NCBI GenBank assembly: GCA_018432645.1
Contig: JAHDSP010000183.1
Location: 1 to 17,350, forward strand
Direction: 5' to 3'
Length of the DNA: 17,350 bases
Source of the DNA: Bacteroidales bacterium
Lineage (GTDB): Bacteria > Bacteroidota > Bacteroidia > Bacteroidales > DTU049
Shown: piece after piece, positions 1-7,077 of the stretch
Layout of the letters: each line of letters starts with the position of its first letter
Position numbering within the stretch: position 1 is the stretch's first letter
The notes under the pieces: model-generated
Told to the model about the DNA's origin: nothing
Seen by the model: only the letters and a program-made list of their open reading frames with translations
The model's database searches: none
Made by a program: the position numbers and the translations under genes

Positions 1-1
1 G

Positions 2-280
2 CAAAGTAAAAAGGTTATAGTTAATAAAAAGCAGATTAAGCGAGGGATGTATAGTGTCAAGATAGTCGAGAGCAAAATAAGTGATTTTAAGATATGGCTG
101 AGTAGATTTCATGGAGTGGCTACGAAGTATTTGCAAAGCTATTTGATGTGGTTTGTGATAATGAATAAATACTTAAAAGAGTTGATAGATCCTGATATTG
201 GCAGACTACTAAACCTGTCATCGCACGACAGATGGGCGTGGGACAAGTATCGAGAGATAATAAGTCAAAGGTATGAATAA
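2..280 (+). CDS. IS1595-family (ISXO2-like) transposase, C-terminal part, cut by window start
   Basis: The frame is open from base 2 to the TAA at 278-280 with no stop, so the gene begins left of the window. The ATG at 47 is most likely internal. The translation contains VESKISDFKIWLSRFHGV followed by ATKYLQSYLMWF, the C-terminal signature of DDE transposases of the IS1595/ISXO2 group (typical form: RFHGVATKYL followed by a NYLGW-like block). The Glu of the VES triplet (bases 68-70) lies where the third catalytic acidic residue is expected in this family. Upstream catalytic residues are not visible, so activity cannot be judged. The stretch looks richer in G and C than its neighbours, which fits a mobile element. 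Family assignment comes from motif memory, not a search. Confidence 0.75.
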   Translation, partial: QSKKVIVNKKQIKRGMYSVKIVESKISDFKIWLSRFHGVATKYLQSYLMWFVIMNKYLKELIDPDIGRLLNLSSHDRWAWDKYREIISQRYE

Positions 281-319
281 CATACTGTTAAGTATAACAA
301 AAAATTGATACTTCATACC
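270..319. repeat. Nested inverted repeats at the 3' end of the transposase gene
   Basis: GGTATGAA (270-277) pairs perfectly with TTCATACC (312-319). Inside this arm are shorter alternatives: GTATG (271-275) with CATAC (281-285), ATACT (282-286) with AGTAT (291-295), and AGTAT (291-295) with ATACT (308-312). They overlap the last codons and the stop of the transposase. They could act as a weak terminator or as subterminal binding sites near the element end, but no T-run follows the stem directly. Confidence 0.45.
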
Positions 320-342
320 CCTCCTTCCTTCTCTACCGCTTC

Positions 343-378
343 CCTATTTTAAAATTTTTGACTTTTTAACTATCCCCC
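343..378. mobile_element. Candidate right end of the IS1595-type element
   Basis: Read from the right, bases 378 back to 360 begin GGGGGATAGTTAAAAAGTC. An end starting with a run of G fits the terminal inverted repeats common in IS1595-type elements. It lies about 100 bases past the transposase stop and just before the apbE stop codon at 397. The left end is outside the window, so the inverted repeat cannot be confirmed. The exact boundary is a guess. Confidence 0.25.
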
Positions 379-396
379 TCAATTCTTTATAAATCC

Positions 397-1407
397 TTAT
401 TTTATTATATATTTTTCAAATCCCTGTGAATACTTAATCTCAAATGTATCAAGTTTCGAGAGTATGAAATATACTTCGCAGTTATTATTCTTTTTAATAA
501 ATCTCATCGTACTATCTACTCCCATTATCATAAAAGCAGTAGCTAAGGCATCAGCTTCACTGCATGAAGCTGATATCACTGATACACTTAATATGTTTGA
601 TGGAATGGGCAACCCTGTTTGTGGATTTATTATGTGATTTACTCTTTTATTTGCCGAGTTGTGATACTTCCTAGTAACTCCAGACGTTACTATTGCAGTA
701 TTTTTTACTTTTACTTTAGTTAAAACTTCTTGTGGACTATATATACTGACTGGTGGTTTTTCTATGCCTACTGTCCATGGTTTACCATTTGTGTGGCTAC
801 CTTTAGCATATATTTCACCACCGATTTCTATTAAATAATTCTCTATTTTTAGTGAATCAAATATTTTAGCTAGTTTGTCTACTGTATATCCTGTAGCTAT
901 TGCATTAAAATCCAAATAATATCTTTTTGGTTTTGTTATAATTTTTTTATTACTGTCTAATTTGATTGAATCTAATACAGTGAATTTCAATAATTCTAAT
1001 ATGTAGCCTGTATCTATTTTATTAGAACCTTTATCTTTTAAAAAACCATAATATTTTACTAATGGACCTATTGCTGGATTAAAAGCTCCGTTTGTTAAAT
1101 GATACATTTCTTTACTTTTTGATAATAGATTTATAAAGTCAGCACTAGGATTGATTAGGGTATCTTTAGCATTGAATGTACTAATTTCAGATGAATCATT
1201 GAAAACCGAAGCTACCCAATCTAAGTGTTGCAGAGTAGAATCAATAATTTTGGATACTTTCTTTTTGAAATTATTATTTTGCTTGGCGTAAAAAATAATA
1301 TTATAAGTGGAGCCTTGAGTCTCGCCTTGATATACATATTTTTTATTTGTGCAACCTAAAGAAGCAAATAATAGTATAATTGAAATAATAAAAATTTTTA
1401 TTTTCAT
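397..1407 (-). CDS. apbE: FAD:protein FMN transferase, lipoprotein (ApbE family)
   Basis: ApbE transfers FMN from FAD to Thr/Ser of target proteins such as Rnf or Na+-NQR subunits, on the outer face of the inner membrane. The 336-residue product starts with a lipoprotein signal (MKIKIFIISIILLFASLGC) with a lipobox ending at Cys19. Family blocks are visible: YGFLKDKGSNKID, DFNAIATGYTVDKLA, a Gly-rich IEIGGEIYAKG motif with GKPWTVGIEKP, a HIINPQTGLP block and EADALATAFMIMG near the C-terminus. These form the FAD- and Mg-binding core. I chose ATG at 1407 rather than the TTG at 1419 because it gives a clean signal peptide. The gene is divergent from the lipoprotein gene at 1469 across 61 bases. 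No rnf or nqr gene is in the window, so its target is unknown. Confidence 0.93.
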   Translation of the reverse strand: MKIKIFIISIILLFASLGCTNKKYVYQGETQGSTYNIIFYAKQNNNFKKKVSKIIDSTLQHLDWVASVFNDSSEISTFNAKDTLINPSADFINLLSKSKEMYHLTNGAFNPAIGPLVKYYGFLKDKGSNKIDTGYILELLKFTVLDSIKLDSNKKIITKPKRYYLDFNAIATGYTVDKLAKIFDSLKIENYLIEIGGEIYAKGSHTNGKPWTVGIEKPPVSIYSPQEVLTKVKVKNTAIVTSGVTRKYHNSANKRVNHIINPQTGLPIPSNILSVSVISASCSEADALATAFMIMGVDSTMRFIKKNNNCEVYFILSKLDTFEIKYSQGFEKYIIK

Positions 1408-1411
1408 TTTT

Positions 1412-1444
1412 TTTGTCAAATTTGAAAAAAATTATATAATTTTG
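1412..1444 (+). promoter_or_regulatory. Bacteroidetes-type promoter for the 1469 lipoprotein
   Basis: TTTG (1412-1415), a 21-base spacer and TAATTTTG (1437-1444) match the Bacteroidetes sigma consensus TTTG...TAnnTTTG. The -7 box overlaps a 16-base perfect palindrome (AAAATTATATAATTTT, 1428-1443), so the same DNA may also serve the divergent apbE gene. Confidence 0.55.
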
Positions 1445-1468
1445 GTAAAAATATTAAAATATAATAAT

Positions 1469-2113
1469 ATGAAAAAAATCAATTTACTTTTAATTTTCCT
1501 TATAGCTATAATAGGCATATCGTGTGATCAAGACAAAGAGACTGAGGTACCAGAGCCCGCAGGTATATTTTTTAGAGCTACAATAGATGACGCTACCAAA
1601 ACTTTGACTGAGGGCATAAATGGTTATGTAGTGCAATATTATGATACTTGCTACCCAATAGATACTTTTAATTATTATGAGCCATCGATGAAGTTGTCTC
1701 AAGAATCCCAGAATTATTATGTGTCTTCTAAAGAAGCTATTAGTTTTACTTTTAAAAATTTATTTGTCTTTCATGATTCTATTACCAATAAAGATTCTAT
1801 ATTAGGTGTTTATCTTAATAGACATCCTGTGATCCCTTTTTATTCTAATCTATATGCCGATAGTTTATCTAAAGGTGGATTAAATATCATATGGCGTGAT
1901 GCTAATGGTAAAGAATGGGAAAGTGGATTGGGCACTCAGACAACCACTGTATCTGTAGATACTCTATTAATTGTTCGCAAACCAGGTATGACTAGTGAAT
2001 ATAAGCTTTATATTACTTTTGATTGTAAACTTTATGCTGTAGGTACTACTGCCTACAAAGAAATCAAAGATGGTCGTGCTCGCATTTCTATTCGTAATAC
2101 TTGCTTTTATTGA
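1469..2113 (+). CDS. Putative lipoprotein of unknown function
   Basis: This 214-residue product is not one I recognise. It begins MKKINLLLIFLIAIIGISC, a lipoprotein signal with the acylated Cys at position 19, followed by DQDKETEVPEP, an acidic and proline-bearing linker that in Bacteroidetes often goes with surface export. The remainder is rich in Tyr, Thr and Ser with alternating hydrophobic residues (for example LFVFHDSI, VSVDTLLIVR, YKLYITFDCKLYAV), which suggests a beta-sandwich. Residues after the Cys show no enzyme motif. ATG at 1469 was chosen because the open frame upstream runs through the promoter and antisense to apbE. A canonical promoter lies just upstream. The stop overlaps the convergent rlmD stop by 7 bases. 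It is probably a monocistronic envelope lipoprotein. Confidence 0.8.
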   Translation: MKKINLLLIFLIAIIGISCDQDKETEVPEPAGIFFRATIDDATKTLTEGINGYVVQYYDTCYPIDTFNYYEPSMKLSQESQNYYVSSKEAISFTFKNLFVFHDSITNKDSILGVYLNRHPVIPFYSNLYADSLSKGGLNIIWRDANGKEWESGLGTQTTTVSVDTLLIVRKPGMTSEYKLYITFDCKLYAVGTTAYKEIKDGRARISIRNTCFY

Positions 2114-3501
2114 TTTTTTAACGAAAGTTTTACTAAATTCTCTACATGTGCAGTCTGTGGAAACATATCATAGGGCTGTATAAATGATATAGAATAATTA
2201 TCTAATAATAGTGATATATCTCTAGCCTGTGTAGCAGCATTGCAACTGAGATAAATTATTGTTTGCGGCTTTATAATATTTATTTTTTCGATAATTTTTT
2301 TGTTTACCCCAGAGCGTGGTGGATCTAGAAAAATAGTATCTGGTTTTGTAATATTAACTGTAGAAATGATTTTGTCTACATCTCCAGTAATAAATTCTAC
2401 ATTATTTATATTATTGTTTTTGGCGTTTTCTCGTGCAGCAACTATGGCTTGTGGAACAGATTCTATGCCTATTACCTCTTTAGCTTGTCTAGCTGCGAAT
2501 AGTGCAATAGTGCCAGTGCCACAATATAGATCCCAAGCTACTTCATTAGAATTAATTTCGGATATTTCTATCATTTTTCTATAAATTATCTCTGATTGAT
2601 CTGCATTAATTTGAAAAAAAGAAAATGGACTTATCTGAAAATTAAAATCATCTAATATTTCTGTTAAAAATTTATCTCCATGTATATTGATAGCTTCTAA
2701 CCCATCAGTAGAATCATTTAATCTTTTACTAATGGCATAGTTCCACGAAATATTTGGAAATAGTTCTATTAATTGGTTTAATAATTTTTCGATAGTTGAA
2801 TTATATTCAGATATTGCAATTATAGCCATCCAATTGCCTGCTCTGTTATTTCTTATAATTAATGCACGTAGGATGCCTTCTTGTGTTTTTCTATTATAAT
2901 ATGGTATATCGAGTGATTTACTAATCTCGTTAACTTGATTTCTGATTTTATTATGAAATAAATCCATTAAATGACATTCTTCTACATTAAATATTCTATC
3001 AAATCTCTCTGGCACATGATAACCTAATGCTCGTAAATCTTTATTAGTATCCTCGTGGGCTTCATAATTATAAATCCATCTTTTATCAGTAAAAGAGTAT
3101 TCTAGCTTATTGCGATAATAAAATATTTTATTACTTGGTACTAATGGAGGAACACAATTTTTCATATGTAGAATTTTGAAAAAAGCATCTTCTACTTGTG
3201 CATGTTTTGCTAAAAGCTGATATTGATAATCCATATGTTGCCATCGGCAACCACCACATATATTATAATGCGGACAAATGGGATCTATTCTATAAGAGCT
3301 AGGTTTTTTTATTTTAATAGCAATAGCATCAAAATAATTTTTATAATCTTTTATAATTTTAGCATCAATAATATCTCCTGGAGCTACTTTAGAGATTAAA
3401 CCAACTTTATTATTATATTTAATGATACATTTACCATCAGAGGCGAATTCTTCGACAATAATATTTTCAATTATTTTACCTCTTAAATCATTTTTAGTCA
3501 T
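2107..3501 (-). CDS. rlmD: 23S rRNA (uracil-C5)-methyltransferase, RlmD/TrmA family
   Basis: This enzyme makes 5-methyluridine in 23S rRNA using S-adenosylmethionine. The 464-residue product has an N-terminal TRAM-like RNA-binding domain (about 1-66). Four Cys for a 4Fe-4S cluster follow in CPHYNICGGC (Cys76, 82, 85) and NVEECHL (Cys176). Next come the SPFSFFQINADQSE block (291-304), the SAM-binding DLYCGTG (324-330), DPPRSG (393-398), and the catalytic Cys420 in YLSCNAATQARD. All key residues are present and the length is normal. It lies 34 bases downstream of cdaA on the same strand and is probably cotranscribed with it. The E. coli paralogues RlmC, RlmD and TrmA differ in target site, so the exact uridine is inferred. 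The Fe-S cysteines favour RlmD or RlmC over TrmA. Confidence 0.93.
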   Translation of the reverse strand: MTKNDLRGKIIENIIVEEFASDGKCIIKYNNKVGLISKVAPGDIIDAKIIKDYKNYFDAIAIKIKKPSSYRIDPICPHYNICGGCRWQHMDYQYQLLAKHAQVEDAFFKILHMKNCVPPLVPSNKIFYYRNKLEYSFTDKRWIYNYEAHEDTNKDLRALGYHVPERFDRIFNVEECHLMDLFHNKIRNQVNEISKSLDIPYYNRKTQEGILRALIIRNNRAGNWMAIIAISEYNSTIEKLLNQLIELFPNISWNYAISKRLNDSTDGLEAINIHGDKFLTEILDDFNFQISPFSFFQINADQSEIIYRKMIEISEINSNEVAWDLYCGTGTIALFAARQAKEVIGIESVPQAIVAARENAKNNNINNVEFITGDVDKIISTVNITKPDTIFLDPPRSGVNKKIIEKINIIKPQTIIYLSCNAATQARDISLLLDNYSISFIQPYDMFPQTAHVENLVKLSLKNQ

Positions 3502-3535
3502 AAATTAAATAAATTAAAAAAAGGAATAGAATGTA

Positions 3536-4342
3536 TTAAATAAAAGATAGCAACTTATTTTGGAATTCTATAGTATTTAGATTATAATACAAAACACCTT
3601 GATAAGCAATAGATATTGCTCCATTTTGCTCACTAACCACGATAATGACAGCATCAGATTGTTCGCTCAATCCTATAGCAGCCCTGTGTCTAGTGCCTAA
3701 TGAAGGATAAAGATCATTAAATTGGGTTTCTTCAGCTAAGGGGAAAATTGTACGAGCAGCTACTATTGTATTTTTGCGAATGATCATCCCACCATCATGC
3801 ATTGGAGTATTTTTGTAAAAAATAGTTTCTATCAATTTTCTATTTACCTCAGCATTAATTATAATACCAGTGGAAATGATGTCTTGTAATACTGTGTTTT
3901 TTTCTATCGCTATCAAAGCACCAAATCCTTCGTGAGATAGGTGCAATGCGGCTTCTATGATTTCATTTGCTTTTTCACTAAAGTCATAATTAGGTAATTT
4001 AAAAAACAAAAAACGTTTTCTTTCATTTTGATTAAATATTCTAGTTTTCCCCAGTGGAGTTCCTATCATTGATAAGAATCTTTTAATCTCGTTTTGAAAA
4101 ACAATAATTAGCATTATTATACCAGCACTGATGAATTGACCTAGAAAAGCACTGAACATCGGCAAATGAAAAATATTAACAACTTGATAAATAACTACAA
4201 TTAATATTATTCCTAGAAATACTGTAAATGCTATTGTACCACGAATAAGCATATAAAATTCATATATTATCCATGCTACCAGCACTATGTCTATGAAATC
4301 AGTAATACTAAGATGTAATAATTGTCCTAAAATATTCCACAC
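3536..4342 (-). CDS. cdaA: Diadenylate cyclase (c-di-AMP synthase), CdaA type
   Basis: CdaA condenses two ATP into cyclic di-AMP at the inner membrane. This signal governs potassium and osmotic balance and wall homeostasis. The 268-residue product has three N-terminal membrane helices (about 16-34, 36-55 and 65-83), a short helix ending in QNEIKRFL, and a DAC domain from about 120. The active-site motifs are MHDGGMII (Asp183-Gly184) and LGTRHRAAIG (Arg218-His219-Arg220). The usual DGA motif reads DGG here, a mild change. The start is GTG at 4342. No ATG exists upstream in frame, and the next Met is inside the first membrane helix. It is followed by rlmD after 34 bases and preceded, on the opposite strand, by tRNA-Val. 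Confidence 0.92.
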   Translation of the reverse strand: MWNILGQLLHLSITDFIDIVLVAWIIYEFYMLIRGTIAFTVFLGIILIVVIYQVVNIFHLPMFSAFLGQFISAGIIMLIIVFQNEIKRFLSMIGTPLGKTRIFNQNERKRFLFFKLPNYDFSEKANEIIEAALHLSHEGFGALIAIEKNTVLQDIISTGIIINAEVNRKLIETIFYKNTPMHDGGMIIRKNTIVAARTIFPLAEETQFNDLYPSLGTRHRAAIGLSEQSDAVIIVVSEQNGAISIAYQGVLYYNLNTIEFQNKLLSFI

Positions 4343-4386
4343 AGTTTTTTTGACAAAATTGCAAAAAAAATTTCAATTTTTATTTT

Positions 4387-4394
4387 TATCTTTG
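4387..4394 (+). promoter_or_regulatory. Candidate -7 box for tRNA-Val
   Basis: TATCTTTG matches TAnnTTTG and is followed by CAAAA, 17 bases before the mature tRNA 5' end. No convincing TTTG is present at the usual distance upstream; the nearest TTTG is 34 bases away. Confidence 0.4.
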
Positions 4395-4411
4395 CAAAAA
4401 TTTTTTTTAAA

Positions 4412-4486
4412 GGGTTGTTAGCTCAGTTGGTTTAGAGCGCATGCTTGACAGGCATGAGGCCAGCAGTTCGAGTCTGCTACAACCCA
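4412..4486 (+). tRNA. tRNA-Val (anticodon GAC)
   Basis: A complete 75-base cloverleaf can be drawn. The acceptor stem is GGGTTGT/ACAACCC (7 pairs) with discriminator A at 4486. The D arm is GCTC/GAGC, the anticodon stem CATGC/GCATG with loop TTGACAG (anticodon GAC at 4447-4449), the variable loop AGGCC, and the T arm AGCAG/CTGCT with loop TTCGAGT. CCA is not encoded. It would read GUC and GUU valine codons. Only four bases separate its 3' end from the stop codon of the convergent frr gene. Confidence 0.97.
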
Positions 4487-4490
4487 TTTT

Positions 4491-5054
4491 TTATATTTGT
4501 AATATTTCCTTTTCTTTCAATTCTATTAAAGAATCTATTTGTTTCATTGCATTATCTACTATATCCTGGAATTCTTTTTCACTTTTTTTAATTTCATCTT
4601 CTGGGACACCTTCTTTTTCTAATTTTTTGAGTTTTTCTAAGTATTCTCTACGTATATTCCTGACAGAGATTTTAGCTTTTTCTCCTTCCATTTTAGCTAA
4701 TTTTACATATTCTTTTCGGCGTTCTTCAGTTAATTGAGGTATATTTATTCTAATTATCTCTCCATTATTAATAGGAGTGAAACCTAAATTAGCATTTAAA
4801 ATAGCTTTTTCTATAAATGATAAAACAGATTTATCCCATGGTTGAATTACTATTGTTTTTGCGTCAGGTATGTTAATATTGGCTATTTGATTTAGTGGTG
4901 TTGGGTTACCATAATAATCAATTTTTATCCCGTCAAATAAAGATGGATGTGCTTTGCCCGTACGTATTTTAACCAATTCTTTATTTAAAAAATTAATAGT
5001 ATTATTTAGATTTTCTTCAAATTTTTTCTTTAAATCTATTATTTGGTCTTCCAT
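4491..5054 (-). CDS. frr: Ribosome recycling factor
   Basis: RRF works with EF-G to split post-termination ribosomes in the cytoplasm. The 187-residue product has the normal family length. It carries the conserved RTGKAHPSLFDGI block, YYGNPTPLNQIANI, the IQPWDKS strand, and the PQLTEERRKEYVKLAK helix, followed by VRNIRREYLEKLKKLEK in the three-helix-bundle domain. The start is ATG at 5054. Upstream on this strand is a TAATTTTG box (5066-5073 on the plus strand as CAAAATTA). Most frr genes follow pyrH or tsf; here neither is next to it. The downstream DNA on this strand is the antisense of tRNA-Val and then cdaA, with no obvious terminator. Confidence 0.96.
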   Translation of the reverse strand: MEDQIIDLKKKFEENLNNTINFLNKELVKIRTGKAHPSLFDGIKIDYYGNPTPLNQIANINIPDAKTIVIQPWDKSVLSFIEKAILNANLGFTPINNGEIIRINIPQLTEERRKEYVKLAKMEGEKAKISVRNIRREYLEKLKKLEKEGVPEDEIKKSEKEFQDIVDNAMKQIDSLIELKEKEILQI

Positions 5055-5065
5055 AATATTTTTTG

Positions 5066-5073
5066 CAAAATTA
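5066..5073 (-). promoter_or_regulatory. Candidate -7 box for frr
   Basis: On the minus strand this reads TAATTTTG followed by C, matching TAnnTTTG, 12 bases from the frr ATG. A TTTG occurs further upstream (plus 5098-5101), but its 24-base spacer is longer than usual, so the -33 part is uncertain. Confidence 0.4.
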
Positions 5074-5229
5074 TTAAATTTTTTTCTTTTGTTATCACAA
5101 AAGTAATTAATTCTTTTTTATCTATTTTATATTGTGGTCTATATATTAAAAGATTAATTATGGTCTAAAAGATATAAAAATATTAGTTGAGACATACAAT
5201 TTTTGTGTAATTTTATAACCAAAAAAAGA

Positions 5230-6084
5230 ATGAATTTGATTCAAGCACTTCTATTGATTTTATTAGCCACATTTATAAATATCATCTGGCCATCAAAAGA
5301 TTTTGTTTTTTCACCAAATGACAATATAGATGATAATGTAAGCTACATTAAAATACTTGATTCATCAAATTATCAAAATATTATTCCTTTGGGTTTCAGT
5401 AATGATTCTAAATATCTTTTATGTATTAAAACAGATATTAAATCTTGCTATATCGATAATATCTCTAAAGTTCAATTTATTGTATATCAATTATCTAATG
5501 ATGAAAAAAATACACGTCAAATTTATAATATTAGTAATTTAAAAAATATTAATGGTGTATTTTTGATTTCTGTAAAAAATAATAATTCTATAGACTTATA
5601 TAGCATCACAATTACTAATGGTGAGATTGTACAATATGATTTTTTGCCTTTTAATACTAATGCCAATGAAATACAGGGCTCATTTACAATTGATAAGCGA
5701 AAAATTTATTTTTCTAGTGATAGAGCTGGTGGTTATGGTGGTTATGATATTTACGAAGTGGAATATTTAGAATCTGGTAAATGGTCTACACCTAGAAATT
5801 TAGGACCTAATATTAATACTGATGCTGATGAAATATCTCCATTTATTATGAGTGATGGATTAACATTATTTTTTAGTCGCAATCTTTCTGATGATAGAAA
5901 TGATTTTGATATATTCTATACTACTATTATGGATGAAGGCTCGATAGATGTAGCAGAAAATTTGGGTGATAACATTAATTCGCTTAGAGATGATATATGT
6001 ATTCATGTAAACTATAATAATTACAATGCAATTTTTGTTTCAAAAAATATGAATTCTTGTTATCTAAATGAATTTAACTTATAG
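5230..6084 (+). CDS. Exported PD40 (WD40-like) beta-propeller protein
   Basis: The 284-residue product has an N-terminal hydrophobic segment (MNLIQALLLILLATFINII), which may be a signal peptide or anchor. I chose ATG at 5230 over an upstream TTG at 5203. The C-terminal half carries two clear PD40 repeats. One reads KIYFSSDRAGGYGGYDIY, then GKWSTPRNLGPNINTDADE. The next reads LTLFFSRNLSDDRNDFDIFY, then VAENLGDNINSLRDD. A degenerate third repeat ends the protein. This signature is typical of Bacteroidetes periplasmic proteins that join PD40 repeats to an OmpA-like domain, including the T9SS protein PorE. Here both the TPR and the OmpA domains are missing. It sits 100 bases upstream of porG, which suggests but does not prove an envelope or T9SS role. 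PD40 propellers usually bind proteins or peptidoglycan-linked partners. Confidence 0.8.
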   Translation: MNLIQALLLILLATFINIIWPSKDFVFSPNDNIDDNVSYIKILDSSNYQNIIPLGFSNDSKYLLCIKTDIKSCYIDNISKVQFIVYQLSNDEKNTRQIYNISNLKNINGVFLISVKNNNSIDLYSITITNGEIVQYDFLPFNTNANEIQGSFTIDKRKIYFSSDRAGGYGGYDIYEVEYLESGKWSTPRNLGPNINTDADEISPFIMSDGLTLFFSRNLSDDRNDFDIFYTTIMDEGSIDVAENLGDNINSLRDDICIHVNYNNYNAIFVSKNMNSCYLNEFNL

Positions 6085-6134
6085 ATATTGAGCATTTGTC
6101 ATTTTTTTATTCAAAAAATATTTAATTTTTCCAT

Positions 6135-6142
6135 TAACTTTG
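6135..6142 (+). promoter_or_regulatory. Candidate -7 box for porG
   Basis: TAACTTTG matches TAnnTTTG and is followed by CATATT, 43 bases before the porG ATG. No TTTG lies at the normal distance upstream, so support is limited to the -7 box. It would drive the porG-uppS-bamA-skp run. Confidence 0.4.
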
Positions 6143-6184
6143 CATATTATAATTTTTTGACATTATAGTCGTTATATTGCTATT

Positions 6185-7075
6185 ATGAAAAAATACTTGG
6201 TAATTCTTATAATTTATTTAATAACGATGAGTGCTTATGGGCAGCGAAATGAAGTAGGCATAAGTGGTGGAGGAATGTATTATATAGGAGATTTGAACCC
6301 ATATTATCATTTTTATTTTACACGTCCAGCGGGAGGTCTGTATTACAGATATAACTATCGTGATTATTTGAGTGTGAGGCTTTTTGGTAATTATGGTAGT
6401 GTGAGAGCTGCAGATAGTAAGATTAATTATTATCCAGAGAGAAATTTACATTTCAGATCTCAAATATTAGAAGTAGGGGTAGTTGGAGAGATTAATTATT
6501 ATAAATTTCGTCCAGGTACTATTCAACATTTTTTTTCTCCATATTTATTTTTAGGCATAAATTGGTTTTATTTTAATCCACAAGCTAAATATAATGATGA
6601 ATGGATAAATTTGCAACCTATGGGTACAGAGGGGCAAGGTACTACTTTTTATCCTGATCGCAAACCTTATTCACTAAATAGTTTTGCTATACCAATGGGC
6701 ATAGGTGTTAAAATTGCACTGTCTGAAACATTTATTTGCCATATTGAATGGGGCATGCGATATACTTTCACTGATTACATAGATGATGTGAGCACTACGT
6801 ATCCAGATCCTTTAGTTTTAGCTTCTCAGATAGATCCTATTGCTCCTTATTTATCAGATCCTAACTTATTAAACCATACAGAGCTTAATAGTAGTAATAT
6901 TGATAAATGGCGTGGTGATCCTTCTACTAATGATTGGTATTCTGTCATTAATATAGGGCTATCATTTAGATTTAAAAACAAAACTATGAAATGCGAAGGA
7001 ATGAATCCTCGATATAGAGATAAACGCAAAGATTATGAATATAATCTTAAAAATAAAAATAAAATTAGTTTTTGA
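6185..7075 (+). CDS. porG: PorG-like outer membrane protein (DUF6089), T9SS component
   Basis: PorG is an outer membrane beta-barrel that associates with the PorK/PorN ring of the type IX secretion system in Porphyromonas gingivalis. The 296-residue product has a signal peptide (MKKYLVILIIYLITMSAYGQ, cleaved near residue 19-20). Family marks follow: EVGISGGGMYYIGDLNP, a GGLYYRYNYRDYLSVR strand pair, FRSQILEVGVVGEINYY, the EWGMRYTFTDYIDDVS turn, and DWYSVINIGLSFRF near the end. A Lys-rich tail of about 30 residues follows the last strand and is probably not part of the barrel. In P. gingivalis the same order (porG, uppS, bamA, two ompH genes) is found, which supports the call. The stop is two bases before the uppS ATG, so translation may be coupled. 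Confidence 0.85.
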   Translation: MKKYLVILIIYLITMSAYGQRNEVGISGGGMYYIGDLNPYYHFYFTRPAGGLYYRYNYRDYLSVRLFGNYGSVRAADSKINYYPERNLHFRSQILEVGVVGEINYYKFRPGTIQHFFSPYLFLGINWFYFNPQAKYNDEWINLQPMGTEGQGTTFYPDRKPYSLNSFAIPMGIGVKIALSETFICHIEWGMRYTFTDYIDDVSTTYPDPLVLASQIDPIAPYLSDPNLLNHTELNSSNIDKWRGDPSTNDWYSVINIGLSFRFKNKTMKCEGMNPRYRDKRKDYEYNLKNKNKISF

Positions 7076-7077
7076 TT

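Noticed and set aside
1349..1468. Upstream extension of the lipoprotein gene to ATG 1349
   Set aside because: The extension overlaps apbE and its signal peptide in antisense and contains the promoter; starting at 1469 gives a standard lipoprotein signal.
2300..2584. Plus-strand open frame inside rlmD
   Set aside because: It is antisense to the SAM-binding and catalytic part of a fully intact gene, and no domain is visible.
4441..4737. Plus-strand open frame of 98 codons over the tRNA 3' half and frr
   Set aside because: It is the antisense of frr and starts inside the tRNA; the Ser/Phe-rich translation is the typical shadow of a Lys/Glu-rich gene.
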